NCBI RefSeq assembly: GCF_001562115.1
Contig: NZ_CP013926.1
Location: 4,092,001 to 4,156,000 of the forward strand
DNA: 64,000 nt
Source of the DNA: Alteromonas stellipolaris
GTDB lineage: Bacteria > Pseudomonadota > Gammaproteobacteria > Enterobacterales > Alteromonadaceae
Reading direction: 5' to 3'
The notes under the pieces are model-generated. The model searched no databases. It was not told the DNA's origin and saw only the letters and a list, made by a program, of their open reading frames with translations. Positions 27,803 to 36,922 of the stretch are shown in pieces; position 1 is the first letter of the stretch; each line of letters begins with the position of its first letter. The position numbers and the translations under genes were made by a program.

Positions 27803-28195
27803 TTATGCTACATAACCGATGATCTCACCGCCCATGCCAGCGTTACGCGCTGCACGGTCAGTCATCACACCTTTAGAAGTCGACACGATCGCGACACCCA
27901 ATCCACCCATTACTTTAGGAAGCTCATCTTTTTTCTTATAGATGCGCAGACCTGGGCGGCTTACACGCTCAATAGTGTCAATTACTTGCTTGCCTTCGAA
28001 GTACTTAAGCGTAACTTCTAAAACAGGCTTAACGTCACCAGATGCAGCGAAGTCAGTAATATAACCTTCAGACTTTAATACTTCACAAATTGCTACGCGA
28101 AGTTTAGAAGAAGGCATAACTACAGAAACTTTCTCTGCCATTTGGCCGTTACGGATGCGGGTAAACATATCCGCGATAGGATCTTGCATGCTCAT
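27803..28195 (-). CDS. rpsH: 30S ribosomal protein S8
   Basis: The 130-residue protein begins [18 protein letters not shown] and ends with [22 protein letters not shown], both S8 signatures. In E. coli S8 represses spc translation by binding near the rplE start; whether that holds here cannot be told by eye. It lies 13 bp after rpsN. Confidence 0.98.
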   Translation of the reverse strand: MSMQDPIADMFTRIRNGQMAEKVSVVMPSSKLRVAICEVLKSEGYITDFAASGDVKPVLEVTLKYFEGKQVIDTIERVSRPGLRIYKKKDELPKVMGGLGVAIVSTSKGVMTDRAARNAGMGGEIIGYVA

Positions 28196-28208
28196 TATCA
28201 GCTACTCC

Positions 28209-28514
28209 TTACCAGCTGGCTTTTTTAAGGCCAGGGACTTCGCCGCGCATCGCTGCTTCACGCAGTTTGATACGGCTAAGACCGAATTTGCGAAGGTAAC
28301 CATGTGGACGACCAGTTACGCGGCAGCGGTTACGCTGACGTGAAGAACTTGAGTCACGTGGCAGTTGTTGTAGCTTAAGAACAGCGTCCCAACGCTCTTC
28401 TTCAGATACGTTAACATCGCTGATAGTCGCTTTAAGTGCGGCACGTTTTTCTGCGTACTTAGCTACTAGCTTAGCGCGCTTTACTTCACGGGCCTTCATT
28501 GATTCTTTTGCCAT
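28209..28514 (-). CDS. rpsN: 30S ribosomal protein S14
   Basis: The 101-residue protein is the long, zinc-free form of S14, lacking the Cys-x2-Cys pairs of the short form. It has [20 protein letters not shown] near residue 62 and the end [11 protein letters not shown]. It lies 11 bp after rplE. Confidence 0.98.
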   Translation of the reverse strand: MAKESMKAREVKRAKLVAKYAEKRAALKATISDVNVSEEERWDAVLKLQQLPRDSSSSRQRNRCRVTGRPHGYLRKFGLSRIKLREAAMRGEVPGLKKASW

Positions 28515-28525
28515 AACCCTACACC

Positions 28526-29065
28526 CTACTTTTTAAATGGGAAGTTGAACGCGTCCAGCAGAGCACGTGCTTCTTCATTTGAGTCCGCACTGGTAGTGAT
28601 AGTAATATCCATACCACGAACTTTATCCACTTTATCGAAATCGATTTCAGGGAAAATGATTTGCTCACGCACGCCCATGCTGTAGTTACCACGACCGTCG
28701 AATGACTTAGGGTTCAAACCACGGAAGTCGCGAACTCGTGGGATAGCGATTGAAATCAAACGCTCAAGGAATTCCCACATACGCTCGCCGCGTAAGGTTA
28801 CTTTACAGCCAATCGGATAACCTTCACGGATTTTAAAGCCCGCTACTGATCTTCTAGCAACTGTAACAATCGGCTTCTGACCGGCGATAGCCGCCATGTC
28901 AGCTTGAGCATTCTCAAGCACCTTCTTGTCAGCAATTGCTTCACCTAAACCCATGTTTAGAGTGATTTTTTCAATCCGAGGGACTTGCATGACGCTTTTG
29001 TACCCGAACTGCTTAGCAAGTTCAGCTACTACTGTTTCTTTATAGAAATCATGCAGTTTCGCCAT
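28526..29065 (-). CDS. rplE: 50S ribosomal protein L5
   Basis: The 179-residue protein starts [20 protein letters not shown] and has the conserved [21 protein letters not shown] segment. An in-frame start 12 bp further up is rejected because GGAG sits 6 bp before the ATG at 29065 and the family starts with MAKL. L5 contacts 5S rRNA and P-site tRNA. It follows rplX by 17 bp. Confidence 0.97.
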   Translation of the reverse strand: MAKLHDFYKETVVAELAKQFGYKSVMQVPRIEKITLNMGLGEAIADKKVLENAQADMAAIAGQKPIVTVARRSVAGFKIREGYPIGCKVTLRGERMWEFLERLISIAIPRVRDFRGLNPKSFDGRGNYSMGVREQIIFPEIDFDKVDKVRGMDITITTSADSNEEARALLDAFNFPFKK

Positions 29066-29082
29066 CGTACTCTCCAATATAA

Positions 29083-29397
29083 TTAAACAAGTTCGCCGTT
29101 AGATTTGAAGAAACGAACTTTCTTCTCATCTTCGAAACGGAAACCAACGCGATCTGCTTTGCCCGTTGCCGGGTTAACAATCGCAACATTAGAAACGTGA
29201 ATAGAAGCTTCTTTCTCAACAATCCCACCAGCTACACCCAATTGAGGGTTTGGCTTAGTGTGCTTCTTGATAAGATTAACACCTTCTATAATTACACGGT
29301 TATCAGCAATAAGCACTTTAAGGACTTTGCCTTGTTTGCCTTTGTCTTTACCCGCTAATACGACTACTTCATCATCACGACGAATTTTATTAGCCAT
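29083..29397 (-). CDS. rplX: 50S ribosomal protein L24
   Basis: The 104-residue protein starts [21 protein letters not shown], a KOW-motif beginning typical of L24, which starts large-subunit assembly at the tunnel exit. It lies 12 bp after rplN. Confidence 0.97.
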   Translation of the reverse strand: MANKIRRDDEVVVLAGKDKGKQGKVLKVLIADNRVIIEGVNLIKKHTKPNPQLGVAGGIVEKEASIHVSNVAIVNPATGKADRVGFRFEDEKKVRFFKSNGELV

Positions 29398-29409
29398 TAT
29401 CGTGACTCC

Positions 29410-29778
29410 TTATAGTACCTCTGGGGCCAATGAGATGATTTTCATGAAGTTTTCACTTCTCAACTCACGGGTTACCGGTCCAAAGATACGCGTACCAATT
29501 GGTTGCTTGTTTGCGTTAAGCAAAACAGCTGCGTTGCCGTCAAAACGAATGGATGAACCATCTGCACGACGAACGCCTTTTCTAGTACGCACCACCACTG
29601 CATTCAGTACGTCACCTTTTTTAACTTTACCGCGAGGAATTGCTTCCTTCACAGTAACTTTGATGATGTCACCGATACCTGCATAACGGCGATGCGAGCC
29701 ACCAAGAACCTTAATACACTGAACCCTGCGAGCGCCGCTGTTGTCTGCAACGTCCAGGTTAGTTTGCATTTGGATCAT
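29410..29778 (-). CDS. rplN: 50S ribosomal protein L14
   Basis: The 122-residue protein begins [20 protein letters not shown], the universal L14 start, so the ATG at 29778 is used and a 20-codon upstream extension is rejected. L14 forms an intersubunit bridge. It is the first gene of the spc operon here. Unusually, no rpsQ or other S10-operon gene lies upstream; the next gene is a histidine kinase that ends at 30125. Confidence 0.97.
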   Translation of the reverse strand: MIQMQTNLDVADNSGARRVQCIKVLGGSHRRYAGIGDIIKVTVKEAIPRGKVKKGDVLNAVVVRTRKGVRRADGSSIRFDGNAAVLLNANKQPIGTRIFGPVTRELRSENFMKIISLAPEVL

Positions 29779-29888
29779 GTTAGTGCTCCGCTCTATTATG
29801 AGACTCTGCCGAGTCGTTATTGCTGCTAAACCCAACAAACATTGTTGAATTTATATACATACCCCCATAAAAAGGGCGCGAAACTATA
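29779..29888 (-). promoter_or_regulatory. Promoter and leader of the spc operon
   Basis: On the minus strand a TATAGT hexamer (29883-29888) is followed by a GC-rich TTTCGCGCCC stretch, the kind of discriminator found at stringently controlled ribosomal promoters. No clear -35 element is seen. The leader of about 100 nt holds a small perfect hairpin (GACTC/GAGTC, 29802-29815). The remaining gap up to 30078 shows no gene. Confidence 0.5.
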
Positions 29889-30078
29889 ACAGAAATTTTG
29901 GGATAGAGATAGCGTTAAATTGGATTATTTTTAATCGATGGGGAAATTAAGTAAATCGCTTCTGAAATGCGGGGGGGTCGCATGACACATGACATGAATA
30001 GTGCCAGAAACTGATGTTAATCATACGCAAGATTTTACCATTTGTCTTGTGATTTAATGTACATGCATAACACAACAA

Positions 30079-30104
30079 TAAAAAAGCCCCAGCATAGCCG
30101 GGGC
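30079..30104 (-). terminator. Terminator of the hybrid histidine kinase gene
   Basis: A GC-rich 8-bp stem (30086-30093 with 30097-30104, one G-U pair) with a 3-nt loop is followed on the minus strand by TTTTTTATT. It lies 20 bp past the stop at 30125. Confidence 0.85.
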
Positions 30105-30124
30105 AGATAACCAAATGTTGGTTA

Positions 30125-32212
30125 TCAAGCAGGATCTTTAAACCTCTCCTGTTTATAAGACAAGTGATAGTTAATACAGTCACCTAACCGCGAAACGCCT
30201 ACAGGTTTTGATATAAAGTCATCCATTCCTGCTCGTAAACACTTTTCCTTTTCTCCACTCAGCGCGTTTGCAGTGAGTGCAATGATAGGTATTTTTTCGC
30301 CTAGCGCCCTAATTTCTTTTGTGGCCGTTAACCCATCCATCACCGGCATGTGGCAATCCATGAAGATGAGATCGTATGGCTTTTTCCTTGCAATAGCACT
30401 TTTCACCTTGGCTAGGCCTAAAGCACCATTGTTGGCTAATTCTACCGACACGCCAATTTCTTTTAGTTGCTCTTTAATGACTATCTGATTTATTTCGTTA
30501 TCTTCAACCACCAACACCCGTGATTCAGACAACACTCTTTTGCAAAGTGGCGCAGTGTTGTTATCCGCGATAATTTTTTCTTTCAAAGTTCCGGCATTTG
30601 CACAATCTAATGTCATGGTAACAATAAATCGCGCGCCTTCTCCAACCGCGCTTGATACCTCTACATTACCATCATAATGCTCAACAATATTACTCACTAT
30701 GGCCAAGCCCAAACCAGTGCCCCCAAATCGGCGCTGAGTAGACTCCTCGGCCTGAAGAAATGGTGAAAAGATAACTTTTTGCTGCTCTTCACTAATCCCA
30801 ATACCTGTATCCGTTATTATTAACTTAACCCTATAGCGACCCGCACCATATTTTGTACATCGCGTACTAATTTTAATGGAACCTTCTTCGGTGAACTTCA
30901 CCGCGTTATTGATAAGGTTCATTAGAATCTGGCTTAGCCTTAACGAATCAGCAAGGAACAACGTATCTGAAACGGCCGCCGTTTCGGTGATAAATTCAAT
31001 TCCCTTTTTATCGGCCAAACGTCTAAACATTGGCACTTGTTGCTCAATCAACTCTTTCAAATTTACCGGCTCAACATCATAGGTCATATGCCCTGAATCG
31101 ATTTTTGAGAAATCTAAAATATCATTCACTATGTTGAGCAACGATTCTGAGCTGCGCATAGCAACATGGGTATACTCTTTCTGCTTTTCGTTAAGCGATG
31201 TACTGCAAAGGGTTTCGAGCATGCCTTGTACACCATGAATGGGAGTTCGTATTTCATGGCTCATGTTCGCAAGAAACTCACTACGCGCTTTTAGGGCTTG
31301 CTCTGCAATAGCGGTTTTTTGTTTCAATGATTGGGTCGTGTTGAATCTCTCGGTTATATCCCGTGTTGCACCGATGATTTTTTGGCAAGTTCCATTTTTC
31401 ATAATGGGGTGTGCACGACTTTCTAACCACCGTTTTTCTCCCCCATCGGTAATTACCTCGAACTCATAAGCCCAATCATTACCGGTTGTGGTAATTTCTT
31501 CCAATTTAGATTCGTATACATTTCGCACTTTCTTATTAGCCATAAACTGAAGTGCACGGGATGGGGTGATCTCTTGCTTTTCGTTTATCTGTAGCATGCG
31601 CTTTAAAGATGCAGACCACTTTAGCGAGTTCATCTCTAAATCGAGCTCCCACGTGCCGACGCCGGCCAATTCAGTAATCTGGTTTAACAGTGCGTTTTGT
31701 TCTTCTAAAGCATTTTTCTGAGAAATGATCTCATTCATCGCTTGTTCACGCGCCACTTCAGCACCTATCCAATCGGCTAACAGCAACAAATAATCATAAT
31801 CTAACGCAGAGAAGTCTTCGTATTTCGAGCTAGTGGAAGAAAAATTTAAGGTGCCATATAGCGATGCATTAACGTAAATAGGTGTAGCGAGATAGCTCTT
31901 CAGCGTGTATCGGGCGTAGCAAGGGTGCGAGTTCCCAGGCATTACATCCACGTTGTTGTAGGCGACAATGCCCTTAGCGTGAAGAGTATCGGCACAATAA
32001 GTATCGGATAACGGAAATTCAGCACCAACTTCAATTTCATTTAGCGGTGAAACCACCTGTACGACGGTATAATTCTCATTATGGACATAACTGACAATTC
32101 CCGTTTCAAGGCCTAGTACTTTGGTGCCAATTTCTAACAATCGATCTATCTTTTCACTGAAGGACAACGCGCCATCGGTGGTAATTTGGTGAAGATCTTT
32201 AATTATACTCAT
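30125..32212 (-). CDS. GAF-PAS hybrid sensor histidine kinase / response regulator
   Basis: This 695-residue cytoplasmic protein has a GAF domain (about 15-155), a short coiled coil, a PAS fold (about 175-290), a HisKA domain with NMSHEIRTPIHG (phosphoryl His319), an HATPase domain (about 420-535) with NLINNAVKF and FGGTGLGLAI, and a C-terminal receiver with MDCHMPVMDG (phospho-acceptor Asp619). No membrane span is seen, so the signal is probably a soluble ligand or redox state. No partner regulator is adjacent. It occupies the place where the S10 operon would normally lead into rplN. Confidence 0.9.
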   Translation of the reverse strand: MSIIKDLHQITTDGALSFSEKIDRLLEIGTKVLGLETGIVSYVHNENYTVVQVVSPLNEIEVGAEFPLSDTYCADTLHAKGIVAYNNVDVMPGNSHPCYARYTLKSYLATPIYVNASLYGTLNFSSTSSKYEDFSALDYDYLLLLADWIGAEVAREQAMNEIISQKNALEEQNALLNQITELAGVGTWELDLEMNSLKWSASLKRMLQINEKQEITPSRALQFMANKKVRNVYESKLEEITTTGNDWAYEFEVITDGGEKRWLESRAHPIMKNGTCQKIIGATRDITERFNTTQSLKQKTAIAEQALKARSEFLANMSHEIRTPIHGVQGMLETLCSTSLNEKQKEYTHVAMRSSESLLNIVNDILDFSKIDSGHMTYDVEPVNLKELIEQQVPMFRRLADKKGIEFITETAAVSDTLFLADSLRLSQILMNLINNAVKFTEEGSIKISTRCTKYGAGRYRVKLIITDTGIGISEEQQKVIFSPFLQAEESTQRRFGGTGLGLAIVSNIVEHYDGNVEVSSAVGEGARFIVTMTLDCANAGTLKEKIIADNNTAPLCKRVLSESRVLVVEDNEINQIVIKEQLKEIGVSVELANNGALGLAKVKSAIARKKPYDLIFMDCHMPVMDGLTATKEIRALGEKIPIIALTANALSGEKEKCLRAGMDDFISKPVGVSRLGDCINYHLSYKQERFKDPA

Positions 32213-32354
32213 GAGGATTTAAGCCCTCCCTTTAATAGCCATAAAGGCAAAAAAGACCATTACAGGAAAGTAATAGTCTTTTTAAAGGTAACTCAAACTG
32301 CCGGTATATAAAGCTTTCCAGCATTAACAATTAGTATAGTTTCAACGTAAGTGT

Positions 32355-33731
32355 TTAATACAAAATGTTAATTTCATAACCAGTAGCAGTATCTGCTGGT
32401 TCTACCGTGACAATATAGTTTTCTTCTTCGGTAAATCCGAACAAAGCGGTGCGATCTAACAGAATTTGTTCTTCGTTATCATCTTCGTAAACGGCAATGA
32501 TTTCGTAGTAATCAGACGGTAATACTTCACTATCTGTCTCGCCAAATTCAAGGTTTTGAAGATCGTATTCTGCGGTATCGATAGTTTCATCGTTACGCAC
32601 AAGATAGAAATCCACATCATCAAAGTCTTCAACCAAGTTAATGAAGTTCACTGTTTTATCGTACGCTTGAGGCAGCCCACTTTCTACAAATGTCACTGCG
32701 CCAAGAGCGCCCGCTTTTTCGTAGATTAGAATGGCTTTACTTTCACCTTGGTTTAAGGTGATAAGCTTATTGCTAAGCGTAGTAGCTTCACCAGATGTAT
32801 CGGTTACAGTTACGCGGTAATCACCATATCCAATTTCAGTGAATTCAGATAACTCACCCGCATCCAAAGAAAAAGCAACATCTTCTTCATCTGTATTACC
32901 ACCAAAAGTCACATCAAGTGCCGTAGTAATATTGGTCGAGTTATAGATACGGTACTGAGAGTCTGCTTCAACGTCAGTTAACGCTGTAACTGATGATGAA
33001 TTCAAAATAGTATCTACAACTAAGCCAGATTGGATTGCACCACTTACATCACGCATGGTTAGTAGGTATTCAGTTTCGTATGCAAAGTCTATAGTTTGCG
33101 ATTCAAAAATCACCTCTGTGCTTCCAGGCTCTGTAAGGTAGATTGTATACTCATCTTCGTCAAAGTAGTCGCTGTCGTCATCTGGATCCCAGTAATCAAA
33201 CTCAATCATTTCAGACGCAGTTACTGTGCCTAAAAAGTTTGCAGCTTCAAATGGGTCGCCTGATTCAGCTAAATAGAAGTCGTAAGAACCTTCATCAATA
33301 GTTACCGACAATGCGAATAACCTGAAATGGTCTTCTAGCGTTTCACGTGTATAGCTGTAATCGCTAATAATAGGTGATGCAAAATCGCCACTCATTACGA
33401 TAAGACGCTTGTCACCATTTTTTAGATTAACGGTGTAAGTATCGATAAGCACTTCTTGGTCATCGGAGTCGGTACGAATGAACTCGAGTTCAATTTCGCC
33501 GTTGTCCATTGAGTACATCGCGGTAGTATCACCGAATTGCGCAGAGCCAAAGCTATCTCCATCGACTTCTCGCATTTCTACATTCGCACCGTTTGGTGAA
33601 GCATTATAGAATTGTATATAAGCATACGAGTAATCGGAGCTGCTGTCAGAGCCGCCACAAGCAGCTAACCCTGATATTGCCACCAGACCGATAGCTACGT
33701 TTCGTAACCAAGCCGGAAATTGAAATTGCAT
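32355..33731 (-). CDS. DUF4397 domain lipoprotein
   Basis: The 458-residue protein starts with a signal peptide ending LAAC-GG, a clear lipobox. The rest is acidic and beta-rich, with IQFYNASPNGANVEM near residue 39 and further similar segments such as YRIYNSTNITTALDVTF near 260, suggesting DUF4397-like repeats. It is probably anchored in the outer membrane or periplasmic face. Function is unknown. It sits downstream of the S8 protease gene but a terminator separates them. Confidence 0.8.
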   Translation of the reverse strand: MQFQFPAWLRNVAIGLVAISGLAACGGSDSSSDYSYAYIQFYNASPNGANVEMREVDGDSFGSAQFGDTTAMYSMDNGEIELEFIRTDSDDQEVLIDTYTVNLKNGDKRLIVMSGDFASPIISDYSYTRETLEDHFRLFALSVTIDEGSYDFYLAESGDPFEAANFLGTVTASEMIEFDYWDPDDDSDYFDEDEYTIYLTEPGSTEVIFESQTIDFAYETEYLLTMRDVSGAIQSGLVVDTILNSSSVTALTDVEADSQYRIYNSTNITTALDVTFGGNTDEEDVAFSLDAGELSEFTEIGYGDYRVTVTDTSGEATTLSNKLITLNQGESKAILIYEKAGALGAVTFVESGLPQAYDKTVNFINLVEDFDDVDFYLVRNDETIDTAEYDLQNLEFGETDSEVLPSDYYEIIAVYEDDNEEQILLDRTALFGFTEEENYIVTVEPADTATGYEINILY

Positions 33732-33900
33732 ATACTGAACGTCCTTACTAAATTCGTGATTGTTTGAAGGGAGTTACACTGCCCAGAAAGGCGTGAACTA
33801 TACTGCCGTATGGCACTACAAAGCTTGTTATAGTTCACACCTTTACGCTGCCTTTACAAAGCTGACAATTCACTACAAAAGTATTTTATCTTTCTATACA

Positions 33901-33938
33901 AAAAAGCCCCTATTCCTGCTCATCAGGTAATAGGGGCG
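33901..33938 (-). terminator. Terminator of the S8 protease gene
   Basis: A perfect 9-bp stem (GCCCCTATT at 33907-33915 with AATAGGGGC at 33930-33938) is followed on the minus strand by six T. It lies 25 bp past the protease stop. Confidence 0.88.
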
Positions 33939-33963
33939 AGCATTATATTTGTGGGCTAACTAT

Positions 33964-35658
33964 CTATTCATACGAATACGATAACGTTACGCCACTGTAA
34001 GTCGTGTAAGCACGAATTCCGATATGCCACGTGCCCGCAGCAGGTGCTTGGAACGTACACACTTCATTGTTACCATTCTCGTAAGGACGGCAGTCAAAGT
34101 CATTGGTTTCTGGCTGAGAACCAAACTTCATGTACAAATCTGCATCACCGCTGCCGCCAGATGTTTGCACTGTCATGGTAGTCACGCCTTCAGGAATGGT
34201 CCATGTATAGCGATTCCAATTACTTTGTGATGCAGATAACCCAGTCAACTGACCAGAGACAGGCTCAACGGTTGGGTCGGTGCCTGGATCTGAACCGCCA
34301 CTTCCGTCGCATCCATTAGTATTGAGGTAACTGTAGGCATCCTCAAGTTGCATAAGACCAAAACCGTACAAGTTATCGCGTCCACTTGCTCCTTTATCTT
34401 CAGCCGCTGATGTTAGGGCATTACGTATCTGGGTGTTTGAACATTGAGGGAAGTAACTCCACACTAAGGCCGCGCCACCCGCAACATGTGGCGTAGCCAT
34501 CGACGTTCCGCTTAAAGACGCATACGTGTCTGTAGGATATGTTGAATATACCGCACTACCAGGTGCAGCTATTTCAACTTGGTCGTTGTACTGACTGTAG
34601 CTTGCTCTATTTTCATTTGAATCCACAGCGGCAACCGACATTACTGCGTCGTAGGAAGCAGGATATGACTTCGCGCTAGTACCGGCGTTACCTGCCGCAG
34701 CAACTAGTAACAAGCCATCGTCAGTGAAGCTTTGCATTGCGTTTTGTTCTGTTGTAGAAGCGCTGCCGCCACCTAAGCTCATGTTTACCACATTGGCTCC
34801 GGCACTTTGACATTGCGAAATAGCATCAATAAGATCAGAGGCATAGGTCCAATCGCCATTGTCATTGAATATTTTAACAATATGCAGATTCACGCCTGGG
34901 TAAACACCAACAACCCCTTCACTATTGTCATAGGCGGCAATAGTTCCAGCTACATGGGTACCATGGCCGTTGCCATCGTTATACCAATTCCCCACGGCAC
35001 TATTATTCGCCTGACCGGTAACACCATCATTGGTGCCAGGTAAATCCGGATGCCCTAGGTTATATCCTGTGTCGATAACACATACACGTCGAGCGGTAGT
35101 ATCTGCTTGCGAAAGCTGATTGGCTTGTACCATGGTGTAACCGTAAGGGGTCGTTTGCGCCATAGGTGTACGTTTCACATCTACTTCAATACTTTCTACA
35201 TTTTCATTGTTACGCAATTTATTAAGAGCACTTCGGCTTAAAGACGCCGCCATCATGCGATGTTTTCCAAGCTCTTTACGAACATCTCCTCCTACCTTCT
35301 GTATTTCACTGCGGGCAGATTGCACTTCAAAAGGTCGCTTTACGCGAGATTTAGTAGCTTGGACTAGCTCTGAGGAGTCAGACTTACTGCTACTGGCATT
35401 GCTAATAACATCTGTAGTTAATGTTTCTTTGAATTTAATAATATAGCGCTGTTCTTCTTGTGCAGACTCGTCCTTCAGAACAAGTCGCTTACCGAGTAAA
35501 GATTGAAGCGACGCTTTTTTCTCTTCAACTTTGACTGGTGCATTGGTTGTGTTTGTCGCTGTCGTATTTTTCGTTATTGCTGCCGTTGCAGCATGACTTA
35601 CCAAACCTACAGATACTGCAAGGGCGATGGCTGATATACTTGTGTGTTTCATATTCAC
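33964..35658 (-). CDS. Secreted subtilisin-like serine protease (S8) with C-terminal PPC domain
   Basis: The 564-residue precursor has a signal peptide (about 1-26), an I9-type propeptide with QRYIIKFKE near 71, and a catalytic domain with Asp196 (VIDTGYN), His232 (GHGTHVAG), Asn324 (AGNAG) and Ser386 (GTSMATPH), so the triad is intact. A PPC (bacterial pre-peptidase C-terminal) domain spans about 465-564 and is probably removed on maturation. It is likely exported and digests proteins outside the cell. The start is GTG with AGGA 7 bp upstream; ATG two codons later is an alternative. Confidence 0.93.
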   Translation of the reverse strand: MNMKHTSISAIALAVSVGLVSHAATAAITKNTTATNTTNAPVKVEEKKASLQSLLGKRLVLKDESAQEEQRYIIKFKETLTTDVISNASSSKSDSSELVQATKSRVKRPFEVQSARSEIQKVGGDVRKELGKHRMMAASLSRSALNKLRNNENVESIEVDVKRTPMAQTTPYGYTMVQANQLSQADTTARRVCVIDTGYNLGHPDLPGTNDGVTGQANNSAVGNWYNDGNGHGTHVAGTIAAYDNSEGVVGVYPGVNLHIVKIFNDNGDWTYASDLIDAISQCQSAGANVVNMSLGGGSASTTEQNAMQSFTDDGLLLVAAAGNAGTSAKSYPASYDAVMSVAAVDSNENRASYSQYNDQVEIAAPGSAVYSTYPTDTYASLSGTSMATPHVAGGAALVWSYFPQCSNTQIRNALTSAAEDKGASGRDNLYGFGLMQLEDAYSYLNTNGCDGSGGSDPGTDPTVEPVSGQLTGLSASQSNWNRYTWTIPEGVTTMTVQTSGGSGDADLYMKFGSQPETNDFDCRPYENGNNEVCTFQAPAAGTWHIGIRAYTTYSGVTLSYSYE

Positions 35659-36079
35659 TTTTATTTCCTGTTATCTGTCTTGTCGTGTTTCAACGCTTTA
35701 CAGCGTTTTTGAAACTTCGTTGTTATTAATAGACATTCAGGGCAAACGCTACTTCTTGCGACAGCACTCCATGCTTAAACTCGCAAACGGCCCACATGCC
35801 TTTTCTTGTGGCATTCAGTAAATCATCAAATGCGCACCGTTTAACTATTAAGCATAGAATCAACGAGTTAAGTATTAATAAATGTTCCTCGCGTTCAAAA
35901 TATATACGTAAGTTGTAAATGGGATTGTGCTTAAGTAGTGTTGGAGTTTTGGCAAATGCAGGCGTGGCGTGTAGTTTGACTGTAAAGCTTCAATTTGTAA
36001 GAAAATATTAATTGAGAAATTAAAAACGCTTAAATATTAATTGATTAAATTTACTCTCTGCTTAGCGTTTTTTAGAAAC
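35659..36079. other. Long AT-rich intergenic region
   Basis: No gene could be supported here. The part next to the protease start should hold its promoter. Two copies of a 13-bp direct repeat, AAATATTAATTGA, lie at 36003-36015 and 36032-36044, 29 bp apart. Confidence 0.5.
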
Positions 36080-36110
36080 GAAAAAGCCGCTAACGAATAC
36101 GTTAACGGCT
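36080..36110 (-). terminator. Terminator of rlmB
   Basis: An 11-bp stem with one mismatch (36085-36095 with 36100-36110) and a 4-nt loop is followed on the minus strand by TTTTTCG. It lies about 75 bp past the rlmB stop. Confidence 0.75.
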
Positions 36111-36184
36111 TCAGTGTTTTGCGAATAAGTCTGTAGCTAATAATTGTATAGCAACTAACTGCATAACAACTAAATAAAAGCTAG

Positions 36185-36922
36185 TTAGCCACGTTGTCGC
36201 ACTATCTCGTACAAGCAAACACCAGTGGCTACCGATACATTAAGGCTACTTACACTACCTGCCATAGGTAGCTTCACTAACTCATCGCAGGTTTCTTTAG
36301 TTAACCTGCGCATGCCTTTACCTTCAGCGCCCATTACTAATGCGGTTGGGCCATCTAGTTTTATATCGTAAAGGGTTTTGTCGGTTTCGCCCGCCGTGCC
36401 CACAATCCATAAACCTTTGTCTTGCAGATGCTTTAATGTACGCGCCAAGTTAGTCACTTGAATAAGTGGAATCACTTCCGCTGCGCCGCACGCTACTTTG
36501 CGCACAGTGCCATTAAGGCTTGCCGATTTATCTTTAGGTACAACAACCGCATGCACACCTGCACCATCAGCTGTACGCAAACAAGCGCCTAGGTTATGCG
36601 GGTCGGTTATACCGTCAAGTACTAACAATAAAGGCTTACTTTCTTTATCTAGAATTCTATCTAGGTCAGCTTCATCCATAACACGAGCGGGTTTCGCTCT
36701 GGCTACTACACCTTGGTGCTGTTCACCGTTAACTTTATCATCTAGTGCTTTGCGCTGACAAAACTGTACTGATATACCGAATCGACGTGCTTGATTAACA
36801 ATGTTAGTCAAACGCTCATCATTACGGCCTTTTAATACCATTACTTCCATTACACGCTCTGGTTCTTGCTCTAGAACCGACTGCATTGCATGTAAACCAT
36901 ATAACCATTCTTGCTGAGCCAT
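36185..36922 (-). CDS. rlmB: 23S rRNA (guanosine-2251-2'-O)-methyltransferase
   Basis: The 245-residue SpoU-family enzyme has an N-terminal L30e-like RNA-binding domain (about 1-75) and a SPOUT knotted domain with [21 protein letters not shown] near 100, [13 protein letters not shown] near 195, and [14 protein letters not shown] near the end. It methylates a conserved P-loop guanosine of 23S rRNA. Its ATG overlaps the rnr stop codon (TAATG-type junction), so the two are translationally coupled. Confidence 0.95.
   Translation of the reverse strand: MAQQEWLYGLHAMQSVLEQEPERVMEVMVLKGRNDERLTNIVNQARRFGISVQFCQRKALDDKVNGEQHQGVVARAKPARVMDEADLDRILDKESKPLLLVLDGITDPHNLGACLRTADGAGVHAVVVPKDKSASLNGTVRKVACGAAEVIPLIQVTNLARTLKHLQDKGLWIVGTAGETDKTLYDIKLDGPTALVMGAEGKGMRRLTKETCDELVKLPMAGSVSSLNVSVATGVCLYEIVRQRG

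Noticed and set aside
29947..30183. A 78-codon frame on the minus strand near the kinase terminator
   Set aside because: It overlaps the 3' end of the histidine kinase gene and its terminator and has no family-like sequence or ribosome-binding site.
36003..36044. AAATATTAATTGA direct repeat as an attachment site
   Set aside because: The copies are 29 bp apart in AT-rich DNA with no integrase or element between them; chance or a regulatory repeat is more likely.
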